A DNA stretch of 64,000 nt from Setaria digitata (Eukaryota > Nematoda > Chromadorea > Rhabditida > Setariidae), in assembly GCA_003640385.1 (NCBI GenBank), contig RCAB01000362.1:1-64000 (forward strand). Direction: 5' to 3'. Numbering within the stretch: position 1 is the stretch's first letter; every line of letters starts with the position of its first letter. The notes under the pieces are model-generated. The model saw only the letters and a program-made list of their open reading frames with translations, ran no database searches and was not told the origin of the DNA. Of the stretch, positions 38,780-52,153 are shown one piece after another. The translations under genes and the position numbers were made by a program.

Positions 38780-41700
38780 ATGCATTTGTACAGTATTTTC
38801 ATAAAGAGCGGAACTGTTGTATTTATACTGTGTTTTTTCATAAAGTCAACGTATGAACAATACATTATTGAAGTGGTATGTTTTTTAGAAATATAAAAAT
38901 GTTATCACAAATTTTGAGACCACACAAGTAGACTTTCAGTGTTTGTTGTATTATTGAGAGTGGCAAAATTACAGGTGTTAGTGGAAGGGGAGGATATTTC
39001 TGGAAAATTTATCAGGCATGTGAGCTGGTAGTCAAGTTTGGTACTCTGGATCTTTGAAGACTTATGCAAATGATGGATTACATGGAACGAGTTAACTAGT
39101 ATCCTTACAATACATTGGAGTGTATTATTTAGAGAATTATGTGGTATATCAGGCAACTGTTGGTAGGAAGAGTTTGGTAGAGTCTGTAAGGGATAGGAGT
39201 ATCACCATCTGGGTTAATTATTGGTTGAAGTGGTCTAAATGATTTAAATGCAAGAGAAAAATCGAAATAGGAATTTGCAGTGCTTATTCTTTTTCCAGTA
39301 CTGAAGGGGAAAAATTTATAGTGGGAGCCGAGATCGGGTGGGTTTCAAGCAGTACTGCAATGTGATGCAACAGGTGCTGATTTTGGGGGTGAAATTCCAA
39401 CGCTAAGTTTCAGTGCTAATGAAACTGGTTGTGCTTATTTTACTACACCTGAAGATTCTTGTCAGGATACTTTCGTAAGTGTATTTTTTCTTAAATACCA
39501 CTTGATGCAGTAGTTAGTCATCAGTTTTTTCAGTGATACCTTTGCAACATTCATATGCATAGCGTGTGTGGATTTTTTACCACCTGACTTATTTAAGTAT
39601 TTTTTTATCTGAATTGTAATTTCTGACTGCTCCTGTATCTTTAGGTTAAGTTTTTCATAAGAGATTTTTTTAATGCGATCTTAGGGTTTTTTGAAAGAGA
39701 CGGCCGCCCTGCCTATTCCTAGAAAATTGGAAATATCGTAGTGTCTCGGATCGGACAAATACGCAGTCGTAATCCAGGTGCTGGGATATGGCTAGAACAA
39801 AACTTCCTGCTTGCAAGGGATAAATATTGGATAGAGAAGCATTTACAGAATAATCGCACTGGATGCATCAGTTATTATGCAGTGGTACCCCGTGGTAATT
39901 GCAGCTTTTCAGAGAAGGTAAATACCGCATCAGTTTTTAATCTCAATCTGTTCTCGTTGCTTATTATTTCAAAAGTTGTTAGCTATGCATTAACAATCAA
40001 GAAGATTAAGTCTTTTTAAAGTGTGTAGCAGTAACTGGTTTCTGTTATTCTGTAGCATCTGCAATTTCCATCATGTTAAACCAGTAAATTTTATACAGCT
40101 GTTAACTTTTTATGCTCATAAGCTAAAGGAATCATTTATATTCAAAATTTAGGCGTACCATGCACAACGAGGATATCCTGATCCGTACAGTGCGTTGATT
40201 GTATTCAATGACGAAGGCCATTCACCGGTACCGATGGCTGGCAGTAAGTATGCAGATCGCATTGTAATTCCAGTTGTGATGATAAGTCATGCATGCATGA
40301 CGAATATAATGAATCGTTTTTCGGCTGACAAGGGGTTGGTTTATTGCTACATTTTCCTTCCGTGTCATAACTTACATTTCCATTTTATTGCTCATTTGCA
40401 TACTTTATTTTCTTTTATTTCGTCGAAATAATGATTAGTATTTCAAACTTTCACATCTTCTTGACGCCACCTATTTTCTACGATTCATAATGATGACATT
40501 TGACATAGTAATCATTTTAAATTATGTAAACTACATTTATTTAGTGGTACTTCTCTTAAGACAAGTTATTTTTAACTGATAACCCTTTGTTTTGAAATGT
40601 GTGAGTACTTCTGTTGCTTACGTTGGTTTTGCAGGTATTTAGTTGCAATACGCGCCATCCCTGGATATTACGATCTTGTTAAGTACCTCATTCCTCTAAT
40701 CGCCGTCGTTGGATTTTGTTTTGTTGTTCTTTGCGTATCTTTGGTGAGTATAGTCCAAATGAATTGTTTTAGAGACCTGTAAGAATTCCTTGCTCCCTTC
40801 TTTGATTTAACTAATGTTTTAGGTGCTTAACTCCTGCAAATTATCAGCATGCTTTTAAAAGGCGAGAAAGTTGTAATTTCTGGTACCAAGTATTTTCACA
40901 TAATGCAATAATCTTTTTTGGCGTGTTGTTGCAAATGATTTTGCAGGCAGTGCGGGTATGTCGAGAGCGTCGGCATTTAGCAAAGAAGAGATTATCAAAG
41001 CGAAATCTGAGAAAATTACCAATCAAAAAATTTAGGAAAGGTTTGTAGAATTTCAAAAACTGTTCATCTTAATTGATTAAAAATAATTCCTCCAGTTTTT
41101 TTTTTTTAATGACTACCAACAATTACATATCTTGTCTCCTAAACATTTTTGTTGAGAGACTATTAAGCGTTTTCCCTGTTAGATTACTAACCAGACTTTT
41201 TCAAGATCTTTCTGATCATGTAGTTCGAAGTTGCTGTCAGATCTTAGTTCTTTGTATTTCATTAATTTCGAGAGAGATACATCCTCTTTCTTGTTTATTG
41301 ATTATTATAATATCAAGAGTTGTCGAGTAGAACAGATTAAAATAAGTTTTTGAAAGGTCGGTGTCGTGATTCTCTTTTTGTTGATATTACACCGTCTCTA
41401 ATATATGATTCCCTCGCATCAGGAGACGATGTATCTTGGTTATTCTTGCTACTGTGGTTATTTATTATTCACCGGCTGAATTTCATTTGTATAATTTGAG
41501 ACGAAACATTAGTCAAATCATAATTTTTTTTTTAGGTGATGCAGAAGAATCATGTGCAATTTGCATAGACGACTTTGTTGACGGTGAAAAGTTGCGTGTC
41601 TTACCATGTAATCACGGTAAAGTTTTAGAGTTTCGTAAGCTATAAATAGTTTCATGATTCAGCATTTTCTTTGAAATTTCAGTTCAAACATTAATGATTC

Positions 41701-43680
41701 GTTGTAGCTTATCATTGCAAATGCATCGATCCTTGGCTGACGAAGGTACGAAAAGTTTGTCCCATATGCAAACGTAAAGTGTTGTCATCAGGCGAATCGG
41801 ATTCCTCAGGTTCTGATAATGAAGGGCGCGAATCGACATCAACTTCTGGTTCTACAACTGTATATCGTGAAAATGCTCCACTACTTCGCAATGCTGAAGC
41901 TGTGCGTTTTTCTCACCGGTCGCGTACTTTATGTAGCTAGAATTTTCTTGTTTTTCTTTTTTTTTTTTTGACCAACTGCTGTTTACATTAAATTGAAGAT
42001 TTTTTCAGATCACGTCTTCTTTTCAGCTCTACCTTCTTACATTCTTAAACTTCTTTAGTTAAAGATTCAATTTTAGAAATTATTCTTTGCAGTTAGCATC
42101 TGGAACTCCTCCAACGTCCATCCAGAGACCCGGACCGAGAAGAAATCTGCAAAGTAAGAACTTCTGTATTAGTTGAATAGAGTGATTATATGGAAACATA
42201 ATTTATAGAGGAAAGCCCTCTGACTAATTTTTTTTTTTTGCGAATAATTTGCCAGGTGTTGTGCTAGATTATGTTTTTAGCTGGACGGAGACCGCCTTTG
42301 CGTGTGATTATAACATCTCCTACCGATGCTTCTGCACCATTTCCTGCAACAGATTACCTAGCTACTGGTGATGCGGAGATTCACGAAGCAGGGAGTGCCA
42401 GTGCAGCACTATCAAGTCGTATTGAGGCAGTTTCCGAAAGTATACGTCGATCTTTACGTCCATTTTATCACCGGTTTGTAAATAGGTCAATACGTGCCCC
42501 ATGGAGAACGAGAGAGCCAGTAAGTTTGTATGAACTTGCTTTCTAATTTAAAGTAAGATTACGTTTATACTGCACATTACCATATGTTTCTGGGTTGTAC
42601 GGTGCACTGTCCCGTCATTGGCCTCCTTCAACCCTATGTTTCAGGGATGTGCATCTGGGCCGAGTGTAGAAAGACCTTTTGTGGTCGACAATAATGCTTT
42701 CGAAGAAGGTAGTGAGATATTCAGTGTAGGTTTTTGATGTTGGATTTAGTTTCTTCTTTTAATTTGTTCAAAGAAATATGAATATTTTTGTCGCTATCGG
42801 TTAAATCAAGTTACAGGGCGCAGAAAATTCTTCTGGTGGCGATGAACGTGATCCAGAAGCTGTAGGTGTTTTTCCTTCAGAAGGGATTGCTGTCAGTGAA
42901 AGAAGTCGGCATTTAGTTGTAGGCCCTAGCAGACAAGCTTGCGCCCAGTCTAATTTTCAAATTGGTAATCAGCAAAATGTAAGTATTTGGAAAATTTCAA
43001 TTCTTTTTTGTTAACATTCTCTTCATAATATTTACAACATCTCTTTAGACCTGAAGTAATCCTTGATTTCTTTCCATGTTTTTGCCCTTTTTTTTGTTTT
43101 TTTAAAACCAATCTGCTGCACATTATTGTTCATTTAACTTTTCAAGAGAAAAAAATCAATACGCCAGTCATTCGCTTTGCAGTAAGTATTTATTGCTAAT
43201 GATATTTTGTAGGCTTCGGTCAGTGAAAAAGTTTGCGTGAGCAAATCTAATACAAATGTGCCTACAAGTGCTAGATATAGGTTCGACATTTAATCTTTTT
43301 GTAATGGTCGATGTTGTTTTATAAAGTCTTCCTAAACAAAATTTTACTGGAAGTTAGATACATTAGTCATCAAAAGTTTTCTAAATTTTTGTGAGATCCT
43401 TTTCTTTTGCTTTTAGTGTAACTGAAGCCTGGTACTTGGCACGACAAGCTTGAGAGCAATTTTTTAAGCTTTCTTTGATCGTTTAATTTGTTCGTGGTTT
43501 TGTTAGGAATATCTTTAATTTGAAGAAGAATCCGCTACATATTGAATTATTCATTGCAGCTCTTCGATTTCTGCTAGTTTAATCCCAACTGTTAGTGATT
43601 TGGCAGAAGATGATTCAAATATGCGAAGTTTAATTGATGAATTTGGAGCTGCAAGCAGCACTCAGCAAGAACAGCGCTGA
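38780..43680 (+). CDS. RNF13: PA-TM-RING E3 ubiquitin ligase, RNF13/RNF167 family
   Basis: Fourteen exons: 38780-38875, 39322-39474, 39723-39917, 40153-40334, 40635-40743, 40947-41040, 41536-41616, 41708-41901, 42093-42153, 42281-42519, 42645-42725, 42817-42978, 43213-43280 and 43560-43680; 611 residues. The predicted signal peptide ([18 protein letters not shown]) is the least certain part. A lumenal protease-associated domain follows ([11 protein letters not shown] to about residue 210), then one membrane span at about 226-245 ([20 protein letters not shown]) and the juxtamembrane [11 protein letters not shown] typical of the family. The RING-H2 has C283, C286, C301, H303, H306, C309, C321 and C324. 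ENAPLL at 358-363 matches an acidic dileucine endosome-sorting signal, as in human RNF13. The cytoplasmic tail beyond 368 is Ser-rich and long for the family; reading through the donor at 41902 would stop at 41940 after 380 residues, close to the human length. It presumably acts on endosomes or lysosomes. Confidence 0.9.
38975..39019 (+). other. Possible 15-codon cassette exon of the RNF13-like gene
   Basis: After AAATTACAG an in-phase segment reads [15 protein letters not shown] and ends at a good GTGAGC donor. It could sit between exons 1 and 2 without disturbing the frame. The short acceptor tract makes it doubtful. Confidence 0.25.
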
Positions 43681-46600
43681 GACTGGTCAGAGTGATGAAT
43701 TTTTCATTCATTTATCAGTTCTTAACAATTTGATTAAATATCGGTAATTGAGGCTCATCTATTCGGGATTTATTTCTGATATTTGTGGTATTCTTCGATC
43801 ATTTATTGAGAGGTAAAATTCACTTAACATCTGCAGAGGAAATGAAAGAATTAGATTATATTCTTCCATCGATATGTGAGTGGTTATCTGAAATTATTAA
43901 TTGTTTAGTCCCGCTTCAGAGTGTGTAGAAGTTTCCCTATGCATTTTTTGAATAGGTTTTTCAATTGTAACATACTACAAATACTTAGTACATTCGTAAG
44001 CCATTATTTGTTTTAATTCAGGTTTACTACCAAGAGATATTTTGGAACTCTGCTTCATCCTTCCCTGTTTCATAAATTCGATTTTGACTGAAAAGCAGGA
44101 TTTGATAGGATGAGATGTTATGTGTAGTTTTGGAAGCTCCTTGCAGCGATGGCATATTAGCTGTTCATCTGTAATACATAACTGTGATCTACTATCAAGT
44201 TTTTTATAATTCCTTCATGTTAAATCCTTGAGATCATGACAAAGTGGATAGTTATATTGCTCCTTAAAATAATGAACAAATTCGGACAGGATAACTATAA
44301 ATGTGGTAGGACTGGGTTGCATAGAAAATGGAATAAAATACTGAGGAAATAAGTAGAAGACTTGGTACATAAACGGCATATATACTTAAAACTTGATTGA
44401 TTATTTTTCAGTAGCACCGGTTACTGAGATTTGAATTAAACATATTGCCAAAAAAAAGAACAAATTAATTGGAAATCATTGTTCTGTGTGAAGTTTAGAA
44501 TGAAGGGAGAGGAAATTCAGATGCAGATGTTTTTTTTTTTTTTTTTTTTTTTTTCTGTCTCTATAGCGATAGCTTTCAGTGTCATCATCGAAACTGGCTA
44601 GCTTCCTTATATAACTTTCAAACAGGGAATAAAATATGTGTGATATATTCGATAAGCATTTTGTTCGGAGTTACGAAGCACCAAGACGAATATAATGGAA
44701 ACCATTCTCCACTTGGTAGATTGTTTATTGATCTGTGCATCATAAAAAAATATTAATATTTTTCTCGATGTTTTGAACGAAAAAAAAAAAAGGAAACAAG
44801 ATTTTCTCTACTTGAAACTCAATGTTTAAAAGTGGAAATTCTTTCCACCTTACTTGTATCTGAGTATTTAAAATTTATCTCGGGATTTCAAAGAGGTGAA
44901 TTTGCTTAGGGCAGACGTAGCATAGTTTATTAGTACATTTGACCAAAAATTTTTGTTCCAGAAGTTAAAATTTAGTGATGTCTTCTAGTTATGCTCATCG
45001 TTTCGACGACTTGAATTTTAACATTGTCTTTCTTATTTTCTCCATCTTTTTTGTATGGTAGTTTCAATGTTGCTGCTTCTGTGTAACAACAATAGCATTT
45101 TTGGTTTCTTTTCTGATTTTAATTGTGGAATTGTTTTTATCCTTTGGTTGCATAATGATAGGAGGCTATTTGAGAACCTGTTAAGAGAATAACTTTTTGC
45201 TGGAATTTTCCCACGTATAATTCGATTTCGGTTTTGGTCTTACCAAGTTGACTGAGTCGTTTAGGATGTTCGTAGTGTATAATGCATGCTTCTTTGCACT
45301 TCTTAAAGTTATCCTATGTGTAAACTTAACTGTCCCGGTAGAGTTCATGATATATTAAAGCTTTCAAATGCTTCTGATGTATTGCTTTTTCACTATGCAA
45401 GAGAGATTGCAATATGATATATTTTATATTTACTTTAGGATATACATGTTGTATATGAGTTCAATACTGTTATCACTTATAATGCTGACTTTGTATAATC
45501 CTCGGTATTTCTTAATTCATATATTTCACTTGTAAATATTTGTATAAAACTCATCAGTTCCAGTTGTTTTTCGGTCTTTATCTATTTTCTTGTGATGCCA
45601 TTGAAGCTAAATAAAAGATATGATGGAAAGAAGCTGTGCATTTTAGCAGTGATATAAAATTTCTACTTCCTGACGAAGGTGATGAGATAAATCTGATATC
45701 ACCTAAAAGCAGAATTGCGTTATGTGAATTAGTAGTGATCAATTTATCAATTGTGGGGGGATTTATAATCGGCGTTGCATAATTATTTGTTATCACTGTG
45801 AGGATATTTAGCTAAAGTGATCGGGCTATTTTCCCTGTTCTCGTGTTAGTTACATTATGGTTTACAAGGTTTTCTTGCTGCAATTTTAAGCTCCACAGTC
45901 ACCGACCGGTATTTGTGTGGCTTGTTGTGTCGTAGTTTCTGATGTTTAATTATGAAACAAATTATAATATCTCAAAAATTTAGGAATATAAGAAGGATTG
46001 CTGCATAAATTGGTCAGTTCACTTCTTATCAAGGATATTAAATAATTCTCTGGGTTCAAGATGGGTAACATTATCGATCAACAGAGGGTGTAACATATTG
46101 GAAATGAATTACATGGTTCTATCACTTAATGTTTCGGGCAATTTTATTACTGGAGATTTTTTATTCTCAATTTTTTTACCGTCTTTAAATCTTATTTCAA
46201 TTATGATGGATTAAATGTGCACTGGAAATGTGCTTTAAAACTGGTGCTTTTTTTTTTTTCATCAAATTTTGATTTGTCTTTCGCAGCAAAAAGAAAGCAT
46301 CTTTTTACAAATAAATTTATCAGTAATAATCAAAAAAAATGCAATAAGATAAGGATAAAAGAGTTTCCATTTCATTACACATAAAGATAATGTAAAAAAT
46401 GAAAAGTATGTTTCAACTAAGCTTCTTTTATGAACACAAATTCATAGATTAATCGAATCATTTAATTTAAAATACAAAAATAATACGGCACAATGTTTAA
46501 GCAAGTCTATTGTTACATTTATTTATTTGCATACTCGATTTATTCATATATTCTCCCATCATTTATTATCTATTCTTTTTCGTTTCTTTTACAGAAATAA

Positions 46601-48252
46601 TGTAATCCTTATCAAAGACAGGAAATTCTAAAAATTTATTGAGGTATTATAATTCATGGCCTATTGCTAATTCCTGCTAACTTTTTGTTCAATATATTTT
46701 TAGCCAGGCTAATTGTAAGCAAATATTTTAAATAGATAATATTTATCGAAAACAAATTGTATCATAAAACTTACTATAATGTTAAAATATGTTGCCGATT
46801 TAAATGATTACCACATTTTATAAACGAAATAAACGAGAAAGATTTTTGATATCAAATAGTCATTGTTATCAAGAAGTCATAAATAAACTATTTTAGTAAA
46901 AAAAGCAAAGATATCATAATTAGTTTATAAAACACCACTGTTATAAATGTATACTAGTATACTTACTTAAAAGTACGGGCTAAGTTCAGCTCAATATAAT
47001 TATTTAGTATTTACGGCAAATTGCAGAATTTAAATCTTTTCATAATTTATTAAGCAGTATTCAGAGCTAGAATAGACATCCCTTTTCCTTTCTTCTTTTT
47101 TTTCTTACATCCGTAAAAGAGTGAAAATTTGCAATTTACAGGCCAATTTTGGTGTTAAGGTTTGTTTGGATGAAAAAAGGACAAGTTAGAGCATTTATTA
47201 GACTAGCATGTCTTATTGTCATTTGTATATGCATGTCTGCGTGTCTGTAGGTATCCTACTGTGTTTCTTATTTGAAAAAATTTCAAATTTCAAAGTCCAA
47301 GAAAAAATTTTCAATCATTACATGACGTATGTTACTGAAATTTTTATAAAAATATAGGGAAAGAAATAAAAAGATTTTTAACCTAACTAAATTTTAATCA
47401 AGAAATCCGAAGATATGCGAACTGTCGAATTCGATACCACAAACTGATACCGTGATTTTTTTCCACCAATCCATTTATAAAGGTAAAAAGAGTTTTAATA
47501 ATGAAAAAAAAACTTCTACTGTTTTTATTTTTCCTACTTTACCTGCCAATTCCATTCTTTTTTTCCGTTTCAAATAAATTGATAAATAATTATATTTACT
47601 TTAGTTACTGACTGACTGACGATAGTATGAATTCACTGCCTATCATTAACGCATCTAGAATGAACGAATATATATTTTTCCATCAAAATAGAAGTATATG
47701 GTATGCGTATAGTGTTTACATTGGCCTAATTTGACATGCTAAAAAATGGAAATGACGGAAAATATTGGAAGATGAGTTAATTCATCTGATAAGTTTACCT
47801 GGATATTTCTTCTATTTGTGATGGAATTATGCACTCGAACTTATACATGGACTGATTGAATTTGATCAATCAGTCAATAATATGGGATCAATTTGCATGA
47901 GACACAAACTATTAGCAATCGTAGCAACACAATAAAAAAAAAAAAGAAAGAAAAATCACAAATATGTGTGCAATTATTTGCATAGAATATTGATATTTAG
48001 CAACGATTTGCAAAAGCTATCTATCCTCACACTAAAAGAAATAAATTCTTCAAGCATATGTGACAGCTGCTACTTTACCTGTCGGTCTGCAGTAACTTAG
48101 CAAAGGAAAGGAAAAATATATGACTTATTTTTGCTCAGCAATAAAAGCTTAGTTGTCCAGCAACTGATCACTCTAATGATGATGATGAAAGATGGATTCA
48201 GAAGGACCTCATCAGACACGGTGACGGAAGATGGATTCAGAAGGACTCATCA
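43681..48252. other. Intergenic region between convergent RNF13-like and sup-12 genes
   Basis: The two genes point at each other, so this holds both 3' untranslated regions. AATAAA occurs at 44332-44337 and 44628-44633 on the plus strand, 0.65 and 0.95 kb after the RNF13-like stop. A T-run of about 26 lies near 44530. One plus frame at 45647-45782, after GCATTTTAG, reads SDIKFLLPDEGDEINLISPK and then a hydrophobic stretch to a stop; it may be chance. Nothing else coding is visible. Confidence 0.5.
48190..48246. repeat. Short direct repeat in sup-12 3' untranslated region
   Basis: AGATGGATTCAGAAGGAC occurs at 48190-48207 and again at 48229-48246, a 39-base period, ending 6 bases past the sup-12 stop codon. 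Confidence 0.85.
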
Positions 48253-51200
48253 TTACACGCGCTGATGCTCCAGAGCTGCTTGTTGCTGTGTAACGGCAGC
48301 TAGTTGTGATTGTGCAGCCGTTAGCTGGGCCGCATAATTATTAGCCGGCATTAGGCCATATGGCATATAAGCATACTGCTCGAGTCCAACGGTACCTGCT
48401 GCTGCTGACACTGGAAGGGAAAAGCAAACTGCAAGGCTGTTAAACTGTGAAGAGTGTTAATGACATTTAGAAGATAGAAAACGATTAATTTTGAGTTTGT
48501 TCGCGATATTTTCTTTTTGCTTTTTAATTTCAGAAAGCGCTGATTGGAACTTTATCGTAGTTTTTCGTAAATTAAATTCTTTTCACTTTTAGCATGAGTT
48601 ACTAGCTGTAAGAAATGAATTTTTAAAGAGATTTATTAATCAAATTTCCATCCTAACAATATCAGAGTATGTACTTCTATTATAATCATTTTTTTTTTTT
48701 TTAACAGTAATTATTAAAAATTAAATACCCGTTGGATGTAATGAGAATGGATTTTGAGCAGCGGTTGCTGCAGCAGCACCACCTGCAGCTGCTACCGCAG
48801 CAAGTGTCGCGTAGTCGATGTACTGTTGTTGGGTTTGTGAAGTATTAACTTGACCTGCACCAGCTATTGATGTTGTATTTTGTAATCCATTCAGTGTATT
48901 CATTAATGGATTTCCTGTAGCTGCGGCAGCTGCAGCTGCTGCAGCTGCAGTCGGATAAAGAAGTTGTGGTAAACTGAAACTTTTAATTAGTAAAATTCTG
49001 GTAATTTTTTTTTTTGCTTTTTATTGAAGTGATGGATAAATAGTGAAAATTTATTTCATTAATAAAATTTTCACTTTCAAATTTCATCATTGCCTGTTAA
49101 AATCCCATTTGTTTAGTTTATTTGTTTGGCATATTATTCCTATTGAAAATTTCATTTCCTGTCTCTATTTTTTCACTCAGTAAGTCATCTACTAAAGTTC
49201 AAGTATTAACAAGCTTAGACTTAAGCTTAAACTTTCCTTACTAGTTTATTTATTTATTTTTTTCAGTTTTATTATTAAAAAAAGAGATCACTAAGCTTCT
49301 CCCAATTATATTCTATATTGTTTCTTTTTTCGCTTACAATTGATCAATCTCTCTGTACCTTAGCTATTTAGATTTTAAATTATTTCGAATTTTTTGCACC
49401 GCAAGGAAAAAAGTAAAACAAACTGATACAAGTCCGTATAGAATAAAATAATCACACAAACATACACGCACACACACACACACAGACACACACACATACA
49501 CACACATTTATTGGATGAAATATATGGGTGGTGATCATTAAATATCAGGTGAGTTTTATCAGAAATTTGCCAAATTTTACCAATTAATATTATTTAGACT
49601 TCAAGAGAAAAGGAATCAGTGTTTTTCCTTTAATGTTTCCTGGATTATTTTTAATTCAGTTAATAACGACCAACAGTCTGTTTTTCTGAATTAACAAATT
49701 CCAAATTGTTTTTCTAATTCTTTGCTTTGCTTAACAAAAAATGATAAATTGACAAAAAAAAAAAAAACTTCCTCCCATCATAGTGCAAAAATTCGTGATT
49801 AATTTTTTAAATCGTATTTCTAGATTTAAAGAAAAAAGAAATAGAAACGGGCAGTGTTAGAGGATAAGAATTTTATTTTAATATACTGCACTAGAAGAAA
49901 AGGCATTTTATTTAATTCTTTTCAGGAAATTATTGCAACGTTTGCTACAAATAAATAAATTGAATAATAATTTCTCGCTAAAATGAAATTATGTATGGTG
50001 TTAGTTTTCTCAAAAATAAATGATCCTTTTAAGTTTCTTTCATTAATTACTTCCATATTTGATGGTTGAAAGACAATTAAATTTGAGCTGCTTAATTTTA
50101 TTAAATAAAAAATAGGAATTTATGTAGATATGTACACGCACACGCATACACGCACGCAACAAGCCAAGAAAAACAAAACATTACTGCCTTTTATATTTGC
50201 TAATATAAAATAAATTTGGGATTTTCATCATAAAGAAAATGAAAAAGTTTTTCAATAACTTCAAAAACGCATCATTAATGACCAAAAACGATTAAAAAAA
50301 AAATGAAAAAGGAAAAAAAATTACCCGGCAATACGACCGGGAAATAAAGCCTGCAGCTGTGTTTGCAGCGGGATTTGCTGCAATCCGTTAGAAAGCGCTG
50401 AAATTAAAACTTTCAGAAATTTCATGGAAAATTTGATTAGATTTAAAAGATAGAAATATGATAGGTAGCACCACAAAACACCAAAAACATGCAGCAAACA
50501 ACAACACAACAAACATCCGCCTGAATTTTTTTTAATTTCAATTCATTTCAAAAATTCAAACGATAGTTCCCTTTCATTCCAAAATTCGACTTTTGAAGGT
50601 ATTAACAGATTTCTTGATATTATAAGCGAAAAAATTGGACCTAAAAGCATCAGAAGTTTGTTTAATGACAATGAAATATCTAGAAGCGTTTTTATTTCTG
50701 TAAGTTTTATTACTCGTCGAATTTTAGAATCTATCGAAATTACTGCTAAACTGAATCAAACGTAAAGATTGCTGAATAAAATAATCATTTTCATCAAGAA
50801 AGCCACAAAAACAAGCTTTAACACTATTGGATCATTCCGATTAACTGTAAGCTAGCTCATAAAAATTATGCATACTATCTCACATTATACTATGCTATCA
50901 TCACTTACTAAAATAACTGATGTTACATATTGTATCATAATTAACAGTTCAACATATATAATATCAGTTGAATCAAATGATTAATAATTATTCTACAGGT
51001 TTTGTACCAATTTTAGTAACGTATTTTATTTTTCCCTTGATTGTTATGCTTTATTACTTATGCAAATGGATGGGAAGTGTAAATGGCTAGAAAGGATTAA
51101 CCTGCAAGTTGAATATTACCACGTGGTTTGGCACCCAAATAAGCCAAGTTAACGTTTGCTTTACGGCCATCAATGATTGGATTTGGATCTTTACAAGCAC

Positions 51201-52153
51201 GCTCCGCCGCAGCTCGATCTTTCATTGTTACCTGCAGGTTGAAAAAGTCAAGCTCCATAATTTTAACAAAAAAAAGCGCAATAATTTATTCACTAGTTCC
51301 AATAACAGAATATACTGCTTTATTAATAGCAAACTTTATTTTGTCAACTTTCTACACCATTAATGTCTTTCAAATCAATTACTCAATTAATTGTTTTAAT
51401 TGGCTTTGAATTTAAAAAAGTTTTGATTGTAGTTTAAAAGTTTTATGCCAGTAAAATAAAATTCGTTAAAAAGTTGAAACCTGAAATAATTTATTTATGT
51501 TATTTTCTAACTTTCTTTCTTTTGTACAATATTTGTATAATAACACTTACAAAACCATAACCACGACTTTTTTGAGTTTGTCGATCAGTAATAACTACAG
51601 CTTCTTCAATTTCGCCAAATTGCTCGAAATATTCGTGCAATGTCTTGTCCGACGTGTGATACGGCAATCCACCGACGAAAATTTTCGTAAATGTCGTATC
51701 ACGAACACCTGGAAATAATCACCTTGCTGTTTTTACTCGCTCTTACGAACTTAATTAAACATATAATTAAAAATTTAACATTAATTAATTAATTAATTGC
51801 AAATATTTTATAAACATACAATGCTGCTGTAGGTACATTGTTGCCTGCAATTTGAAGACCAAATTTTGTATAAATTACTAACAATAAAATACACTCATTG
51901 TGGTTAAAAAATAAAATGAAATTTCATCATTACTATTGGAAATTAAATGAAATTTCATTACTAACTATTAAAAATTTATCGAAATTTAAAACTTTAATTT
52001 AAAATGAGCAAAAATACCAGTGGTAGAAAGTGTTTCAGTAGCACTAGCGGTGGCAGCAGCAGATTGCGCCGCTAATGCCGCTGCGGCAGCCTGTACTAAC
52101 GGGTCGGCAATCGTTCCGGCACTAGCTAACTGACCATAAATTGACGGAATCAT
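48253..52153 (-). CDS. sup-12: RRM splicing regulator SUP-12 (RBM24/RBM38 family)
   Basis: Six exons, read right to left: 52153-52018, 51708-51551, 51231-51102, 50397-50325, 48973-48729 and 48410-48253, all in phase, 299 residues. SUP-12 is a nuclear RNA-binding protein that controls muscle-specific splicing in nematodes by binding GU-rich sites. The RRM spans about residues 53-130: RNP2 is IFVGGL (55-60) and RNP1 is RGYGFVTM (94-101), followed by [19 protein letters not shown], almost unchanged from vertebrate RBM24/38. Flanks are low complexity: Ala-rich before the RRM; Gln-, Ala- and Tyr-rich after it (QTQLQAL, an eight-Ala run, [14 protein letters not shown]), ending EHQRV. The ATG at 52153 is the first Met after an in-frame TAA 24 bases upstream. 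A long intron between exons 4 and 5 (1.35 kb) carries UG repeats. An additional upstream exon is possible. Confidence 0.93.
49453..49507 (-). repeat. CA repeat, read as UG repeat in sup-12 pre-mRNA
   Basis: CACACA units broken by GACA and TACA lie inside the fourth sup-12 intron. On the transcribed strand they read UGUGUGUG with GUGUG motifs. A second UG/CG-rich tract lies at 50132-50160 in the same intron (read GUUGCGUGCGUGUAUGCG). Confidence 0.9.

Noticed and set aside
38905..39156. 83-codon minus frame
   Set aside because: It lies inside the first intron of the RNF13-like gene on the opposite strand and lacks any recognisable feature.
42242..42360. Alternative acceptor GCCAG at 42255 for RNF13-like exon 10, reading [13 protein letters not shown]
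   Set aside because: That frame stops shortly after. The ATGTTTTTAG acceptor at 42280 keeps phase and leads into a long open, hydrophilic exon.
45578..45796. 72-codon minus frame
   Set aside because: It overlaps a more protein-like plus frame and has no splice or domain support.
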